Below are positions 1 through 11,265 of a DNA stretch of 64,000 nt, one piece after another. A program made the position numbers and the translations under genes. A model generated the notes under the pieces. It saw only the letters and a list, made by a program, of their open reading frames with translations. It did no database searches and was not told the origin of the DNA. Source of the DNA: Tuctoria greenei (Eukaryota; Streptophyta; Magnoliopsida; Poales; Poaceae); assembly GCA_036927565.1 (NCBI GenBank), contig JAYESD010000002.1, positions 82,273,735-82,337,734 on the forward strand. The letters are read 5' to 3'. Each line of letters begins with the position of its first letter. Position 1 is the first letter of the stretch.

Positions 1-690
1 TGGATGGTCACTCCACGAAGTGGTCCTTAGATCTAAAGCAAGCAAAACCACCATAACATCCAACCCATCCACATACCAGGCTTGCTTAGATCACTCATTA
101 CCATATCATATTTAACCAGTTCATGTTAACCATAATCTCATTCATGCATAGTTAAATTGAGTGGTATAGTTGTTTTCCCATCCCAGTGGATTAAGCGAAG
201 CAAAAGGTAAAAATTCGATCCCGACTCTCTACCATATATTCCAGGTGACAAGAGTGGTTAAACAAAGCTAGTAAACTTCCTATCATAGGATTCCCATAAA
301 ATTGACACAAGCATGCAGTTTTGCAAACAAAACATTTACTTTAAAAACAGGATCAATATGCTTCAAGGACACTTGCCTTGCTCTTGCGGTTGACTAAGAT
401 CAAAGCCTTCAAACTCTTGGTGCTAAAGATCCTCCACGGCACTCTCTAGCGCAAATACGTCTAATCCACACAATAAACATACAAGACAAGAAACACAATC
501 AAAGAGTGCACAAGTATTACTCAATATGGCTTGACATGCATGATTTATGCAAATGCAAGGTAGAACTTGTTAATAAATTGCTTTTAAATGATCACTATCT
601 AGTTCTAATAGATTTTAACAAGTTTATACAGGTCTGGATATGATTAGATCAAATTTTAGAATTAATTCAACATAATTTAACCTGGAAAAT

Positions 691-1572
691 CGGACTAGTC
701 CGCTAGGGACCGGACAAGTCCGCACTGCGCGAGATCAGCAGATTAGGGTTTTCTAGCTCGACGTGAAATTGGAGATTAGGGGTCGAATTCACGTAAGAAA
801 AAGAGAATAGAAGGTATACCAGGTGTTTAGAACTCCAATGAATCAAGAAACTTGGAGACAACACTTGGATCTTGATGATCTAGGGTTGATGAAGAGCTTG
901 GAGATGAATTGGTGATGAAGAACAAAACTTGATGGAGATCTTGATCCTCTTTCGTTGCCTCCTCTTCTTCTTCTTGCTTGTGATCTCCTTCTCCCTCCTT
1001 GATGGTGGCTCTCCACGAACTAGGGTTTGGGCGGGGTGGAAAAGTGGCAAATAGATGTCAAGCCAAGGGGTGGGGTTTTTATATAGAGGTGGAGGGTAGG
1101 GTTAGATGGATTTTGAGTTTGAGATGAGTAGAGGCCGGTTTAGAGTCCCTCATGGGCTTTAAAAGAGTTAGGCACGACGTACCTAGGCCCACTTAACGTG
1201 AAACCCAAGAAACAAGTCGTAGAACAAAAGATCAATTCGGAGTCGCGAAATATCGGACAAGTCCGAAAAGGACTGGACTAGTCTGAAGTTAGTCAGAAAG
1301 AAATCGGTCAAGTATGGCAAAAAATCGGACAAGTCCGACTTTTGTCAGAGAGGAAAACGGACAAGTCCCCTGGAACACCAGACTAGTCCGAAAAAGTCCA
1401 GAGACTTAGCAAATTTTTAAGGATCCTTGGAATATCGGACTAGTCCGCACAAAATCAGACAAGTCCGAAAATGTCCAGAGGAAAAATCGGACTAGTCCGC
1501 GGTGAAAACGGACAAGTCTGATTTTAGTCAGAGAAAAATCGGACTATTCCTCACCAAAATCGGACTAGTCCG
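691..1572. repeat. Cluster of CGGACTAGTCCG / CGGACAAGTCCG boxes
   Basis: A perfect 12-bp palindrome CGGACTAGTCCG (691-702, 1436-1447, 1488-1499, 1561-1572) and its one-base variant CGGACAAGTCCG (711-722, 1254-1265, 1326-1337) recur, with decayed copies between them. Most copies sit upstream of the LTR TATA box; the two at 691-722 are downstream of it. The spacing is irregular, so this is a dispersed box array and not a simple tandem satellite. The same boxes occur in other LTRs of this window. Confidence 0.85.
1076..1085 (-). promoter_or_regulatory. LTR TATA box
   Basis: Minus-strand TATATAAAAA lies downstream of the palindrome-rich U3, at the place where the sister LTRs have CTATAAAAG (45689-45697, 53311-53319). 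Position and conservation support its role as core promoter of this LTR. Confidence 0.6.
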
Positions 1573-1701
1573 CACTTTTCAGCATTTTAAGTGCGGTTTT
1601 GTTCCAAATCAATTTTAAACTTGTTCCTCTTGATGTGGATTAATGTTAAACATGTATATGAATGTAAGCAGGGCATGATGCATGAAAAAGAGGGTGTTAT
1701 A

Positions 1702-3935
1702 GGTTCTAATTGCGGAAACACCAGAAACATCTTCAACTCAGGAGCCCAGACCCCTCTGGAAGGGTCCGGAGCTACCTGAAGGCGATTTTGGGTCCCAGTC
1801 CTTAGGCACAGATCCTAATGGTAAGATGCTTGTGGATCAACCTCTCTCATCTGAGGGAGTATCTACTGTTAAAGAAGAAGATTTGAACGCCTCCAGGAGA
1901 GTCTGGGTTGATGAAGAAGAAACTTTAAACCCCTCCGGTAGGGTTCAAACAGTCCAGCGGCCGGTATACTTCATAAGCGAAATACTTCATGAAGCCAATA
2001 CTCGATACATTGATGTGCATAAGCTGATGTATGCAGTTCTTATTGCCTCAAGGAAGCTATGACATTGCTTCCAAGCCCACAATATATCAGTGGTAGCGTC
2101 TTATCCACTACGTGCAATTTTGCATAATCCCAATTCAACGGGAAATATCACCAAGTGGGCTGTAGAGCTAGCTGAATTCAATCTCGAATTCCTGGCTCGA
2201 CATGCAATCAAGAGTCAGGCATTGGATGACTTCATTGTAGAGTGTACACCTTCTTCATCAAGTCTAGGGGGCCTCAACAAGCTGAAGTTGGAACCTAAGG
2301 TCCCAGTCTTCACTGAGCCTCACTAGACTCCCTCCTTTGATGGCTCCATGGAGAAGCAGGGGGCTGAAGTTGGACTCCTTCTCCTCGCTCCAACTGGGGA
2401 GAAGGTTAAGTACATGGTGCACCTCGACTTCAAGGCATCCAACAACATGCCATAATATGAAGCTCTCATCTTTAGACTCAAGGTGGCGCTATCATATGGC
2501 GTCCGAAAGCTGCTGGTGAAGGGTGACTCGCAACTCGTCATCAAACAAGTCAAAGGTGAATGTAGCTGCAATAACCCTCAGCTTGCTGCATATCTGCTTG
2601 AAGTCCCAAAGTTGCAGAAAGACTTCCACGTCTTGTACCTCTGCCATGTCAAGCGTCTCAACAACGTTGAAGCTGACAATCTATCGACGAAGGCTTCAAT
2701 CAGGCTCAAGCACCCGATGGCGTTTTTGTCAGGAGATTACCAACACCTGCAACTTATCCTGCCAAACTAAGTGATGGGATCAAGACAACCACCCCGAAGC
2801 TGGCGATCCCGGTGGCCCTGTTACCATGGTGTCCACCAAAGGATTGTAGGTGCTATAGGAAGCTCCAAGCAATCAAGCGCGCAAGATCCAAAATCTCAAG
2901 TTAGTCCCAACGCGTCATCTTGCACGTTGGTCGGTAAGGCCTTCCGTCATGGTTTTTACTGGACTACAGCACTCCAGGATGCAGTCGACTTGGTTAAGAA
3001 GTGTGAAGCGTTCCAGTTCCACACGAAGTAAATTCATACACCGGCATAGTCACTGCAAATGATTCCTCCCTCATGGCCATTCGTTGTGTGGGGGATGGAC
3101 ATTTTGGGACCTTTCCCAAAAGTCGTCGGAGGGTACCGGTTCTTATACACCGCCGTCAACAAGTTCACAAAGTGGCCGGAAGCTAATCCAGTTGTGACAT
3201 CAACAAGCAATCTGCTATCAAGTTATTGAAGTCCACTGTCTGCAGATTTGGAGTTCTAAACAAAGTCATCATTGACAATGGAACCCAATTCAGAAGTGCA
3301 GCTTTCCAAGAGTACTGCAAAGACCTCGGCATAACTGCAGCTACGCATCAGTAGCTCATCCGGCAAGCAATGGCCAAGCTGAGAGAGCAAACGCAGAAAT
3401 ACTGAAGGGACTCAAGACGTGCCCTTATTAATGCTTGAAGAAGCATGGCGCCAACTGGATAGAAGAGCTTACGTCTGAATTGTGGGCGAGTCGGACAACA
3501 CCCAATCGGGCAACAGGAGAAACATCATTCTTCATGGTATACGTGGTCGAAGATGTCATTCCTTCGGAAATTGCCATGAGGTCTCTTCGGGTCCGGACCT
3601 ACGATGAAGCAATGTAGGACCAGCTCCGGCGGGAAGACCTAGACCTCATCAATGAGGCATGGTGCCAAGCAGCTGTCCGAAATGCGCGATACCATCAGGC
3701 ACTCTGATGCTATCATCAAAGGTATGTGCGCAATTGGCAGTTGAAAGATGGCGATCTGGTGCTTCAGTGAATACTCACTCGTGAAGGGATGAACAAACTC
3801 TCTCCCAGCTGGGAAGGTCCCTTTCAAGTCATCAAAGTTTCCCGTCCCCGATGTGTCCTCTTTGCAATAGAGGATGGGATACCACTTCCCAACCCCTAGA
3901 ATATTGAGCACCATCGTAAGTTCTACACGTTACAC
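1702..3935 (+). pseudogene. Dead Tat-lineage gypsy pol remnant, copy A (RNase H to integrase)
   Basis: The stretch aligns with 11566-14040 of the Tat element at 7209-17972. Recognisable in order: the family-specific acidic insertion (about 1730-1950), the tether/old RNase H (RPVYFISEILHEANTRY near 1960-2060), the second archaeal-type RNase H (about 2330-2720, LLVKGDSQLVIKQVKGE), the integrase zinc finger (LVKKCEAFQFH, near 3000; the Cys of CEAC has become Phe) and the catalytic core (IDNGTQF near 3270, QAERANAEIL near 3375). gag, protease and reverse transcriptase are absent. It is broken by stops (for example TGA 2060-2062, TAG 2324-2326) and several frameshifts. The key lesions are shared with 61283-63515, so it was already dead when duplicated. 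Confidence 0.88.
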
Positions 3936-4591
3936 GGAGGTGAGTCTATATTTCTATAAAATGTATCTTATAGAGTCTTTGAATAGAGTCGGGTTGGTCC
4001 TAGATGAAAAGCACACTTAACTTGGTCCTGTACCAAGTGTGTCTTTACCTTCCCTGGATTAGTAGAAGATGAATATCACACTTAACTTGGTCTTGTACTT
4101 TAAGTGTGTCCTTGTCTCCCCTATTATTTGGACCTATAATGAAATACATTTATGTGCAAACAGACTCTACGTGCATTAATTTATCACATGCTCATTATTT
4201 TACCATCTTTTACCTTCTTGTCAATAGCATTGTTGTGAAATCCACTTGAAATTTAGTCCTAGAGATTCATGTGATATATAAGTTTTATTGGTAATATTCT
4301 ATTGGATGTTAGTATTTCTAGATGGTCCACTCGCCTGAAAACCAAAGCCAATGATAGGTCTGGAGTGCGCTATCGACTTAGTCTGGTTCAGTACCCTAAG
4401 TACACCACTCTACCTATTATGGTGGGTCTTAGTAAGGCGGGTCCGGAAAGCATACAGACCTAAGGAAGTTTAATCGGTATACTTATATTGTCACGGTGAG
4501 TTTGATAGGATCTAAAATTCAAAGAAGGATAATAAGCCGCAAATAAGCTATAGGCAAGAGGACGAATTTTACTACTTTTCTCGTCTCTCAT
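3936..4591 (+). other. Non-coding 3' region of Tat remnant A
   Basis: No coding signal. It follows the pol end and aligns with 14041-14700 of the better-preserved Tat element, including the GGACCTATAATGAAA box (about 4130) and the CTACCTA...GGCGGGTCC segment (about 4410-4445). It is cut off at 4592 by the LTR of the LARD-like element. Confidence 0.7.
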
Positions 4592-5076
4592 TGTTGACGG
4601 CTGTTATATACCAATTTCATCCGTCAATTTAACTCAATTATGTGAAGGATTGATCATTTCTTGCACACATCACCTCTCTATCTAACCCAATTCCACTTGG
4701 ACTTGGAGAAATATGTGTATGCATCATTTTATGCAGGAAATGAGGAAATGTAGAGGGACTAATCCTATAAAATATCATCCCAGCCAATCAGGCGACGACA
4801 CATGGCATCCCATAGATCAAATGGCCCACAAACAGAAGTATCCGAGGATATCCAACGGTGTATCACCCATATACATCAATGGGACCCACCTGGCAGCCAC
4901 CTGGAGAAAGCACACGAGAAACGGTGCAATGACCAGGTCGGCCGAACTAGGGGGTCGCCGACCTGGTCTTTGCACCAAACTCGATCAACCTCCACGTGTT
5001 GGCTCCTCCCGACTCCCTGGAGTCAATGGTGACTGATTCACGCGCTTTTGGTGGCGCGAACCGACCTCAACACTAG

Positions 5077-5085
5077 TTTAAATAG
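5077..5085 (+). promoter_or_regulatory. LTR TATA-like box
   Basis: TTTAAATAG followed by a C-rich stretch, about 485 bp into the LTR. It is the best core-promoter candidate in this LTR. Confidence 0.45.
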
Positions 5086-5298
5086 GACCCCCTACCCCTC
5101 ACTTCAACACACACCACTTGGGCATCATTCAATTGTATACACTATCTTCCATAGTCTTAGAGGAGTTAGGGTGTAGAGAGGAGAGCCTCTAGTCCCAAGT
5201 CCAAATTGGGAAAGGAGTAGAAGGAGTCTCTCTTCCCAATTCCACATTGGGAAAGGTATGGCTTCTGTATTCCTTCTTGTATTTGTGACTTTGTGCTC

Positions 5299-5304
5299 AA
5301 TAAA
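5299..5304 (+). terminator. LTR polyadenylation signal AATAAA
   Basis: AATAAA about 215 bp downstream of the TATA-like box, within a T-rich segment. This fits the R-region poly(A) signal of an LTR. Confidence 0.45.
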
Positions 5305-6163
5305 GATATTATTTTTAGTCTTCTTTTATACGTATACTTGGACAAAGTGTTTCTTGTTTGATTGTGGAGTCCATGTATGTGGAAGGTATAGTCTTTATGA
5401 TTTGACTCTCATGATCACATCTTATGGTCATAAACACTATAGACCCCCAATATAGTATATGTAGTTATGATATTATTAGGTTAATATGAATGACTTATGC
5501 TATGCTTCAACATTGGATCAACGATGTTTAGGTTAGTCATTGCCTTAGGATGGCTTGTGCCATGCCTCCTAAGGTATTTGCTTAGTATGCTAGAATGGTG
5601 CTAGGGTATTTAAGTAGCGTTGGATGTCTCGTAGACCCACGGATTGAAGAGGTAGGCAGTAGGTGGTGACAGCCCTATCTGTCCTTTGTAATCCTCCACA
5701 TTCGGCTATGCCACAGGCTCTTGGCGGGAGTCGCCCTAGTATTGCTAGGGGTAAGCCCGTGCCTGATGTGTTAAGTAGCATTGCATAGGAATTCATCATT
5801 AAAATGACCATTAGTATCTACCTTAGGCTATGTATATGTATTAGGAGCATTGTAGGATCAACTCTCTAACTATCAATCCAATCTCCCTCTAGGACCCATT
5901 TTACCCTTTAGAATAGATTGCCTAGGTGTGTGTCACACTACCCCTATTATCAACTTACCCCTGTCCGGATAATGGATTAGTATCCCATAGCTTGACCGTA
6001 AGAGTAGTATATACTTTACTCCATTGCCTTCCTTTGGGATAAATACGATACCCTTGGGAATACTGATGGGTGAAATGCTACAACGGTATCTTCCGTGCAC
6101 TTGCGGATATCATCTCTTTACGAGAGATGATATGTGGTGTTAAGAAATACCAACAAGAATTTC

Positions 6164-6240
6164 TGGCGTCGTTGTCGAGGATGATTTGTTAGTACATCTT
6201 AGGAGCCATCAACAAGCATTTCTGGCGCCGTTGCCAGGGA
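6164..6240 (+). other. Two primer-binding-site-like sequences in tandem
   Basis: TGGCGTCGTTGTCGAGG (6164-6180) and TGGCGCCGTTGCCAGGGA (6223-6240), each preceded by AACAAG(A/C)ATTTC. The second is close to the TGGCGCCGTTGCCGGGGA primer site common in plant gypsy elements; the first is a decayed version. A normal element has one, so this is a short duplication of the LTR/PBS junction. Confidence 0.65.
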
Positions 6241-7203
6241 AGGCTAAGGAAGTGAAGGATAGCTATCACTTGTGATTAAGCTATAGGTACTAATAGTTAT
6301 TACGTAGGATTACCCTTGTTTGTTTTCTCCTTTGTGTGAAAACAGGGTAGTGTTGGCAAACCCATTGTATGGGAAGGCCAACGAGGACGCAAGTGCTCAA
6401 CTGCAAGATGATTCAAGGAATACCTCAACAAATGTTCGCTAGGCAACACCATTGCCTATTGCGGAAGAATTTCAGCTTTCAGTAGGAGCCAAAGTCATCC
6501 ATACCCAAGCTTGGGGGAGGCTCCAAGTGTTCTTCTTGGTTTGCCTCCACCATGGGGTGGATAGTTGGCTCTTCATCCAACACTCATGTCATGGGTTGGC
6601 TCCACCAATCCATGACCACATTCATGCTGGAGCTGAAGGAGTCCTATTCTCATTCATCATGGATGAGAAGAAGGTCTCCACTCAAGAGGTGGATTGAAGA
6701 ATGCTCGAGTTCCCATAGCTTGTCATGCACACCACTTCACAAGGTGGATATGCTAGTTATGGAACTACACCTCCCATTGAAGTGTCATGGATATCCAAGT
6801 CATTGGGGATTTGTTTGGTTAATCCAAGTCGTGGACATTCACATGAGTTGTGAAAATCCATGTCATCATGGGACGCGTGGGAATTATTTCCCTAAGACCC
6901 ATGAGGACCTTTTTCAAACAACAACTCCAATGGCTACCATTCACAAGGAGGTCAGGGGTGGAATTAACATCACCCTTGTATTCAAGGAGGCTATGGCTTT
7001 CCAAAGGATTTAAGTTCAACTAGCCTACCTTGAAGTATCTTGGCCAAGGACAAGAACTTAAGGAGCATTCAAAGTCCAAGATATCCCACAGCACTTGTTG
7101 GGAATCCCACACTTCGACCAAACCCATTCAACCTAGGGCAAGTGACATTGTGGATGAAGTGTTTCTTGTTTGATTGTGGAGTCCACATGTAATCATGCCC
7201 AAG
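6241..7203 (+). other. Left internal domain of the LARD-like element, non-coding
   Basis: No recognisable protein. An open stretch at 6552-7013 (153 codons) has no family resemblance and low-complexity Ser/His/Trp content, so I do not call it a gene. 6505-6520 carries a GCTTGGGGGAGG motif like those near the 3' end. 7158-7186 repeats about 29 bp of the LTR (5347-5375), ending just before the Tat insertion. Confidence 0.6.
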
Positions 7204-7208
7204 GAAGC
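7204..7208. repeat. Target-site duplication GAAGC (partner at 17973-17977)
   Basis: The five bases before the 5' LTR equal the five bases after the 3' LTR (17973-17977). This fixes both ends of the element and shows that no rearrangement occurred after insertion. Confidence 0.92.
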
Positions 7209-8049
7209 TATCGGTACCCTAAAAACCGTACACCCCCTGAGGTTACAAAGATCTCGAAGGAAGGCCATCTACTTGGTTTGAAGACCCTCGGAGGTCCACT
7301 TGTTAGACATGACCGGACCCGCTTCTCCAACATGGTTAATCCCTGGGTCGCCACGTGTACGACTAACCCGGAGCTACCGCCCACAAGGGGGAAGCTCCGG
7401 GCCATGTACCGAAACGGCACCTCCGGACTTAACCCCAGACCGAGAGAAGCTCCGGACCTGACACGTGTCTAATAGCCCCGGAGCTACCTGCTTCCCTCAG
7501 CAAGCTCCGGAGCTGCCACGTGTCAAATCGTCGGACCTGCCAGCCTCTAACCTCCGGAAGACCTTGTAATGGCTCCGGATCTTCAAAGGAGAGCCAAGGA
7601 CTTCAAGACCCGATTAAATGTCATTAATGCCATATTAATGACACTTAAACGGACGATCTTAACACCTATAACAGCGCTGTCGGAGCCCGTTACAGGATCA
7701 TTAACAACAATTAATCATGTATCAATACTAGTAACCGCCGGGGCCACATGTTGGGCCAGGCTAGCTTGTAACGGCATGTCCTTGTACTATAAAAGGACAG
7801 GCCGACGATACACTCAGTGGAGGGACGTTCACAGACGTTGACAAGCGATCATACTTGACAAGCTAATACAACACCAACACACCCGTGGAGTAGGGTATTA
7901 CGCTCAGGCGGCCCGAACCACGTAAATACTTGTGTCTCCTGTGTTAAACTGCAATTCACCTTCTTGAGTCTCCGCGCGCACACACCGAACCACAAACTCC
8001 TTCAACACTTTAGCAGTGTCAGGAGATCTGCCGACTCCAACAGTCGACA
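7209..8049 (+). repeat. 5' LTR of the Tat element
   Basis: It starts TATCGGTACC (the 3' LTR keeps the canonical TGTCGGTACC) and ends GTCGACA. U3 carries CCGGAGCT/AGCTCCGG boxes, including the perfect palindrome AGCTCCGGAGCT at 7503-7514, and three ACGTGT sites (near 7353, 7464, 7520) that look like G-box/ABRE cores. The TATA box is at 7786-7796. The CTCAGGCGGCCCGAACCACG segment downstream is shared with the LTR at 54277-55076. Confidence 0.95.
7786..7796 (+). promoter_or_regulatory. Tat LTR TATA box
   Basis: ACTATAAAAGG, identical in the 3' LTR (TATAAAAGG from 17711). This is the likely core promoter for genomic RNA. Confidence 0.75.
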
Positions 8050-8050
8050 G

Positions 8051-8070
8051 TTGGCGGGCCAGGTAGGGGC
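8051..8070 (+). other. Primer binding site of the Tat element
   Basis: TTGGCGGGCCAGGTAGGGGC starts two bases after the LTR end. It has the TGGCG(C/G)GCCAGGTAGGGG form seen in many plant gypsy elements. I do not assign the tRNA from sequence alone. Confidence 0.8.
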
Positions 8071-8087
8071 GCCTGAGATTTTCGAGA

Positions 8088-9560
8088 ATGGTGAACTCCG
8101 CGGCTGGATCATCTAACGGCCAACCTGCTGCTCAGGCTGTTGGGGGCAATCCCTCCAATAGGCAGCCACCGGCAGGAGCCTCAGCACCAGCAGGAGCCAC
8201 ACTCCCACCACCATCTTCTCCGGCAAATCGTGCTGGGCAACGTGATGGTGCGCCGGCGTCACTTACTGCGTCAGCAAGTCATGACAACCCGGAACACGCG
8301 CTCCATGCAGCGCGAGCTCTTCTCCAACGTCCACCACCTCCAGATGCATCTCGAGATGCAATGGAACAGTGGAGGGCTGATGTGGAGCATTTGGTCGCAG
8401 CAGTGGCCGAACGCCTCAACAACCAGGGTCCTCCTCCTTCAGGACGGGACCCGTCGCAGCGGCGGACATTGTCAGGTAGACTTGGTCCACACGTCTCCAA
8501 CAACAGGAGACGATCTGCATCACAACAGGTGACGTCGTTGCCCTCTGGGGCACGAAGCACCCATACGGTATCCAGGCTTTCGACTCATGACCTTCGGGCG
8601 GAGCTTGATCGCCGATACCGCCAGCAGGATGGCCGTGTCCATATCGAGCGTGCTCGTGAAAGACGAGAAGCTCAGGATCTTTCTACTCTGGAAGGAGTAG
8701 GAGGAGGCTGTTCAGCCCTAGCTATGCACCTGCGCATGGTTAGATGGCCACAGAAGTTCCGGCCACACCTGCCGGAAAAATTCGACGGGACTGTCAACCC
8801 CGCCGGATTCCTTCAGATATACTCCACTGCAATCTTGGCAGCTGGAGGAAACGAGGCTGTGATGGCCAATTACTTTCCAGTGGCCTTAACTGGGACCACC
8901 AGGTCCTGGTTTATGAGCCTTCCACCCAACTCTATCAATAGTTGGGAGGAGCTGTGCCGTCAGTTCACTGCCAACTTCAGGAGTTCATACACCCACCAGG
9001 CACTGAACTGGACCTTTTTGCGGTCGTGCAAAAAGGGGGAGAATCTTTGCGGTCCTTCATCCAGAGGTTCTCTCAGGTACGCAACACAATCCCTTCTATC
9101 TCAAGCGCTTCTGTCATTGTGGCATTCAGACAGGGCGTACGAGACAAGAAGATGTTGGAGAAGTTGGCGATTAAAGAGATCACCAGTGTCACGGAACTCT
9201 TCAGCCTGGCAGACAAATGTGCCAGAGCTGCGGAGGGCCGTGAAATGCAGTCCAAACCAGCCTCGGAGGATCACAAGAAATCCTCCAAAGAAGAAGCCGC
9301 TACCTCTGGGGGTAGCAAGAAGAAAAAGAAGACCAATGGCAAGAAGAAGCCGTCGGCCGGCACATCCAACATTGCAGCCGCTGCAACTCCGGGTGGCCGG
9401 GGGCCACACCCCGAGAAGCGACGTCGACCGTCTTCCGAAGATGATGGCAAACCCAAAGTGTGGTGTCCCATTCACAAAACGGGCAGCCACGGTTTGGAAG
9501 ACTGCCGAGAGGTCCAAAACCTTGCTGAGCGCTATAGCAAGCGCCGGGAAGGGTCCCCTT
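8088..9560 (+). pseudogene. gag: Tat gag (capsid and zinc knuckle), frameshifted
   Basis: The ATG at 8088 is the first after the primer site and starts MVNSAAGSSNGQ; the dead relative at 55113 starts the same way (MVNSAAA), which supports this start. The N-terminal about 220 codons are Pro/Ala/Ser-rich. The retrotransposon gag capsid domain follows (about 8760-9150: PEKFDGTVNPAGFLQIYS, SWEELCRQFTANF). Near 8998 a 1-nt deletion shifts the frame; coding continues in the next frame (FIQRFSQVRNTIPS, VAFRQGV). A basic Lys-rich linker (about 9300-9350) precedes a CHHC-type knuckle WCPIHKTGSHGLEDC (about 9460-9505). gag coats the RNA and forms the particle; this copy would give only a truncated N-terminal product. 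Confidence 0.9.
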
Positions 9561-10501
9561 TCCGACAGAGGGAAGGAAAACAGAAGGTCGACGAAGCTCC
9601 GGCTGAAGAGGAGTTAGGGTTTCACGATCCCAAAAAGGTCCTGAAGGCCGTCTACACCTCTGCCGACGATGACTCTGACGTCTCTGACAACGAGCGTCGG
9701 AAAACCATGAACACCATTTTTGGTGGATCATGGGACATCACATCGCGCCACGTCATCAAGACTATGCGTCGGGATATGGCCGTTGTAGCTCCTACAGCTA
9801 GACCAGAGCCACATCGAAAGTGGATGGACACAGCCATCACTTTTGATGCTTCGGACTGTCCTCGAAGCATGGTCGGAGCTGGACAGTTACCTTTGATGGT
9901 ATCTCCCACCATTAATAACATCTAGCTCCATCATGTTATGGTGGACGGAGGTTCGGGGCTGAACCTCATAAGCTTTGAAGCTTTTACCAAGCTTCAGCTC
10001 CGACCTTCGAATCTCCAGCCCTCTCGACCTTTCTCCGGAGTAGGTCCGGGGGCCATTACCCCACTCGGGGCTATAACTCTCCCCGTTACCTTCGGGACAC
10101 GGGAGAAGTATCGCACCGAGAAGTTGGTCTTCGACGTCGCCCAGATCAACTTACCATTCAATGCCATCTTGGGTAGACCTGCCCTATACAAATTCATGGC
10201 AGCTGCTCATTATGGATACCTGGTGTTGAAGATGCCAACACCAGTAGGCGTTCTCCGGATCCACGGAGATCGCACCGCCGGAGTAACTGCTCTGGAGGAG
10301 CTCCATGCACTCACCACGGCGCAAGAGGAGGACTTCAGACAGGAGCAAGCTCCGAAACCCCCGAGCATTCGTCAACGAGGCTCAACCTCTGCACCCCGTG
10401 AGCAGCCAAGCAGCGACACCGACATTCCCATCAAAGTCGTCCAAATTGGTTCCGATGCCGCTCAAACCACCCGTATATCGGGAGGGTTGAACGACAAATA
10501 G
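9561..10501 (+). pseudogene. Tat aspartic protease, two in-frame TAG stops
   Basis: The active-site triad region reads VMVDGGSGLNLIS (about 9938-9975), the pepsin-like D-(G/S)-G signature of retroviral-type proteases, and ILGRPALY (about 10165-10190) is the second conserved element. TAG at 9923-9925 interrupts just upstream of the active site; the related copy at 56930 has a Gln codon (CAG) there, so C-to-T is likely. A second TAG at 10499-10501 ends the segment before reverse transcriptase. The protease would cut the gag-pol polyprotein. Confidence 0.88.
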
Positions 10502-11265
10502 GAACTCGCGCTCATCACTTTCCTCTGGGCTAATGTTGACGTGTTTGCCTGGCAACCGTCACAAATGCCTGGGATCCCCAGGGAAGTGATTGAGCACAAT
10601 CTGAAGATTTACCCCGATGCTCGGCCTGTGCATCAGAAGCCTCGGAAGCAATCCGTAGAGCGGCAGAACTTCATCCGACAAGAAGTGAAGAAGTTGCTCG
10701 AAGCCGGATTCATCCGAGAAGTCTTCCATCCAAAATGGCTGGCGAACCCAGTCGTTTTGCCCAAGGCCGGCGGGAAGCTTCAGATGTTCATCGACTACAC
10801 CACACTGAATAAGGCATGTCCAAAAGATCCATTCCCACTACCTAGAATAGATCATATAGTGGATTCCACCTCCGGGTGTGAGTTACTGTGTTTCCTAGAC
10901 GCATATTCTGGGTATCATCAAATCAGGATGTCCAGAGAGGATGAAGAGCATACTTCAGTCATCACAGTAGATGGATTGTACTGTTACACAGCCATGCCAT
11001 TTGGTCTTAAGAATGCAGCTTCAACTTTTGTACGAGCTATGTACAAAACTTTTGAAGAACTCATCAGAGACATAGTGGAAGTGTACGTCGATGACATCGT
11101 GGTCAAGGTCAAGAACAAGGAGTCCCTCTTGGACACCTTGCAGGCTGTCTTCGACAAGCTGCGGGCCACCCGCACGAAGCTAAACCGGACAAGTGTGTCT
11201 TCGGGGTTAGCTCCGGAAAACTTCTTGGTTTCCTGGTAAGTCACCGGGGCATAGAGGCTAATCCG
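10502..11265 (+). pseudogene. Tat reverse transcriptase, frameshifted near the end
   Basis: Conserved blocks in order: MPGIPREVIEHNLKI (about 10566-10610), DYTTLNKACPKDPFPLPRID (about 10795-10855), the catalytic first Asp in FLDAYSGYHQI (about 10890-10925), MPFGLKNAASTF (about 10993-11030) and the YVDDIV active site at 11084-11101. All catalytic aspartates are kept. A 1-nt deletion near 11180 (before PDKCVFGVSSG) throws the sequence into the frame used by the downstream RNase H/integrase. Family: Ty3/gypsy reverse transcriptase. Confidence 0.92.

Larger units (their letters stand above)
1..1701 (-). repeat. Chromovirus-type gypsy LTR, truncated by window edge
   Basis: Bases 1-1701 align by eye with 52235-53926, the 5' LTR of the minus-strand gypsy element at 44716-53926. 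The right edge GTGTTATA at 1701 matches GTGTTACA at 53926, which is the LTR 5' terminus TGTAACAC read on the minus strand. U3 occupies about 1090-1701 and is packed with CGGACTAGTCCG/CGGACAAGTCCG boxes. The rest of U5/R runs toward base 1 and leaves the window. No polypurine tract or primer site follows at 1702; the LTR abuts a dead Tat pol remnant directly. The same junction recurs at 61282/61283, so the fusion is older than the duplication. Confidence 0.8.
4592..6155 (+). repeat. Left LTR of the LARD-like element
   Basis: It begins TGTTG and ends near ACCAACA just before the primer-site sequence. The first about 400 bp match 21981-22388 closely. It contains a TATA-like box (5077-5085) and an AATAAA signal (5299-5304) about 215 bp further on, the expected U3-R-U5 order. 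No conserved ORF is evident. The 3' boundary is uncertain because a second primer-site-like copy lies 59 bp downstream and the right LTR is truncated before this point. Confidence 0.75.

Noticed and set aside
691..1572. CRISPR-like array because of regularly recurring 12-mers
   Set aside because: Spacing is irregular, repeats are too short, the context is a plant LTR.
4802..5036. ORFs in the LARD LTR (and 22190-22423)
   Set aside because: Present in two LTR copies but with different frames and stops; no protein family.
6552..7013. 153-codon ORF in the LARD leader
   Set aside because: No domain, low-complexity content and no relative in the window; treated as chance.
8140..8532. Overlapping plus-frame ORF of 130 codons in gag
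   Set aside because: Shadow of the gag N-terminus in another frame; composition is explained by the gag codons.
9101..9731. Several minus-strand ORFs opposite gag (up to 143 codons)
   Set aside because: They mirror Lys/Glu-rich gag codons and have no family resemblance; unlike 15308-16996 they lie inside sense coding sequence.
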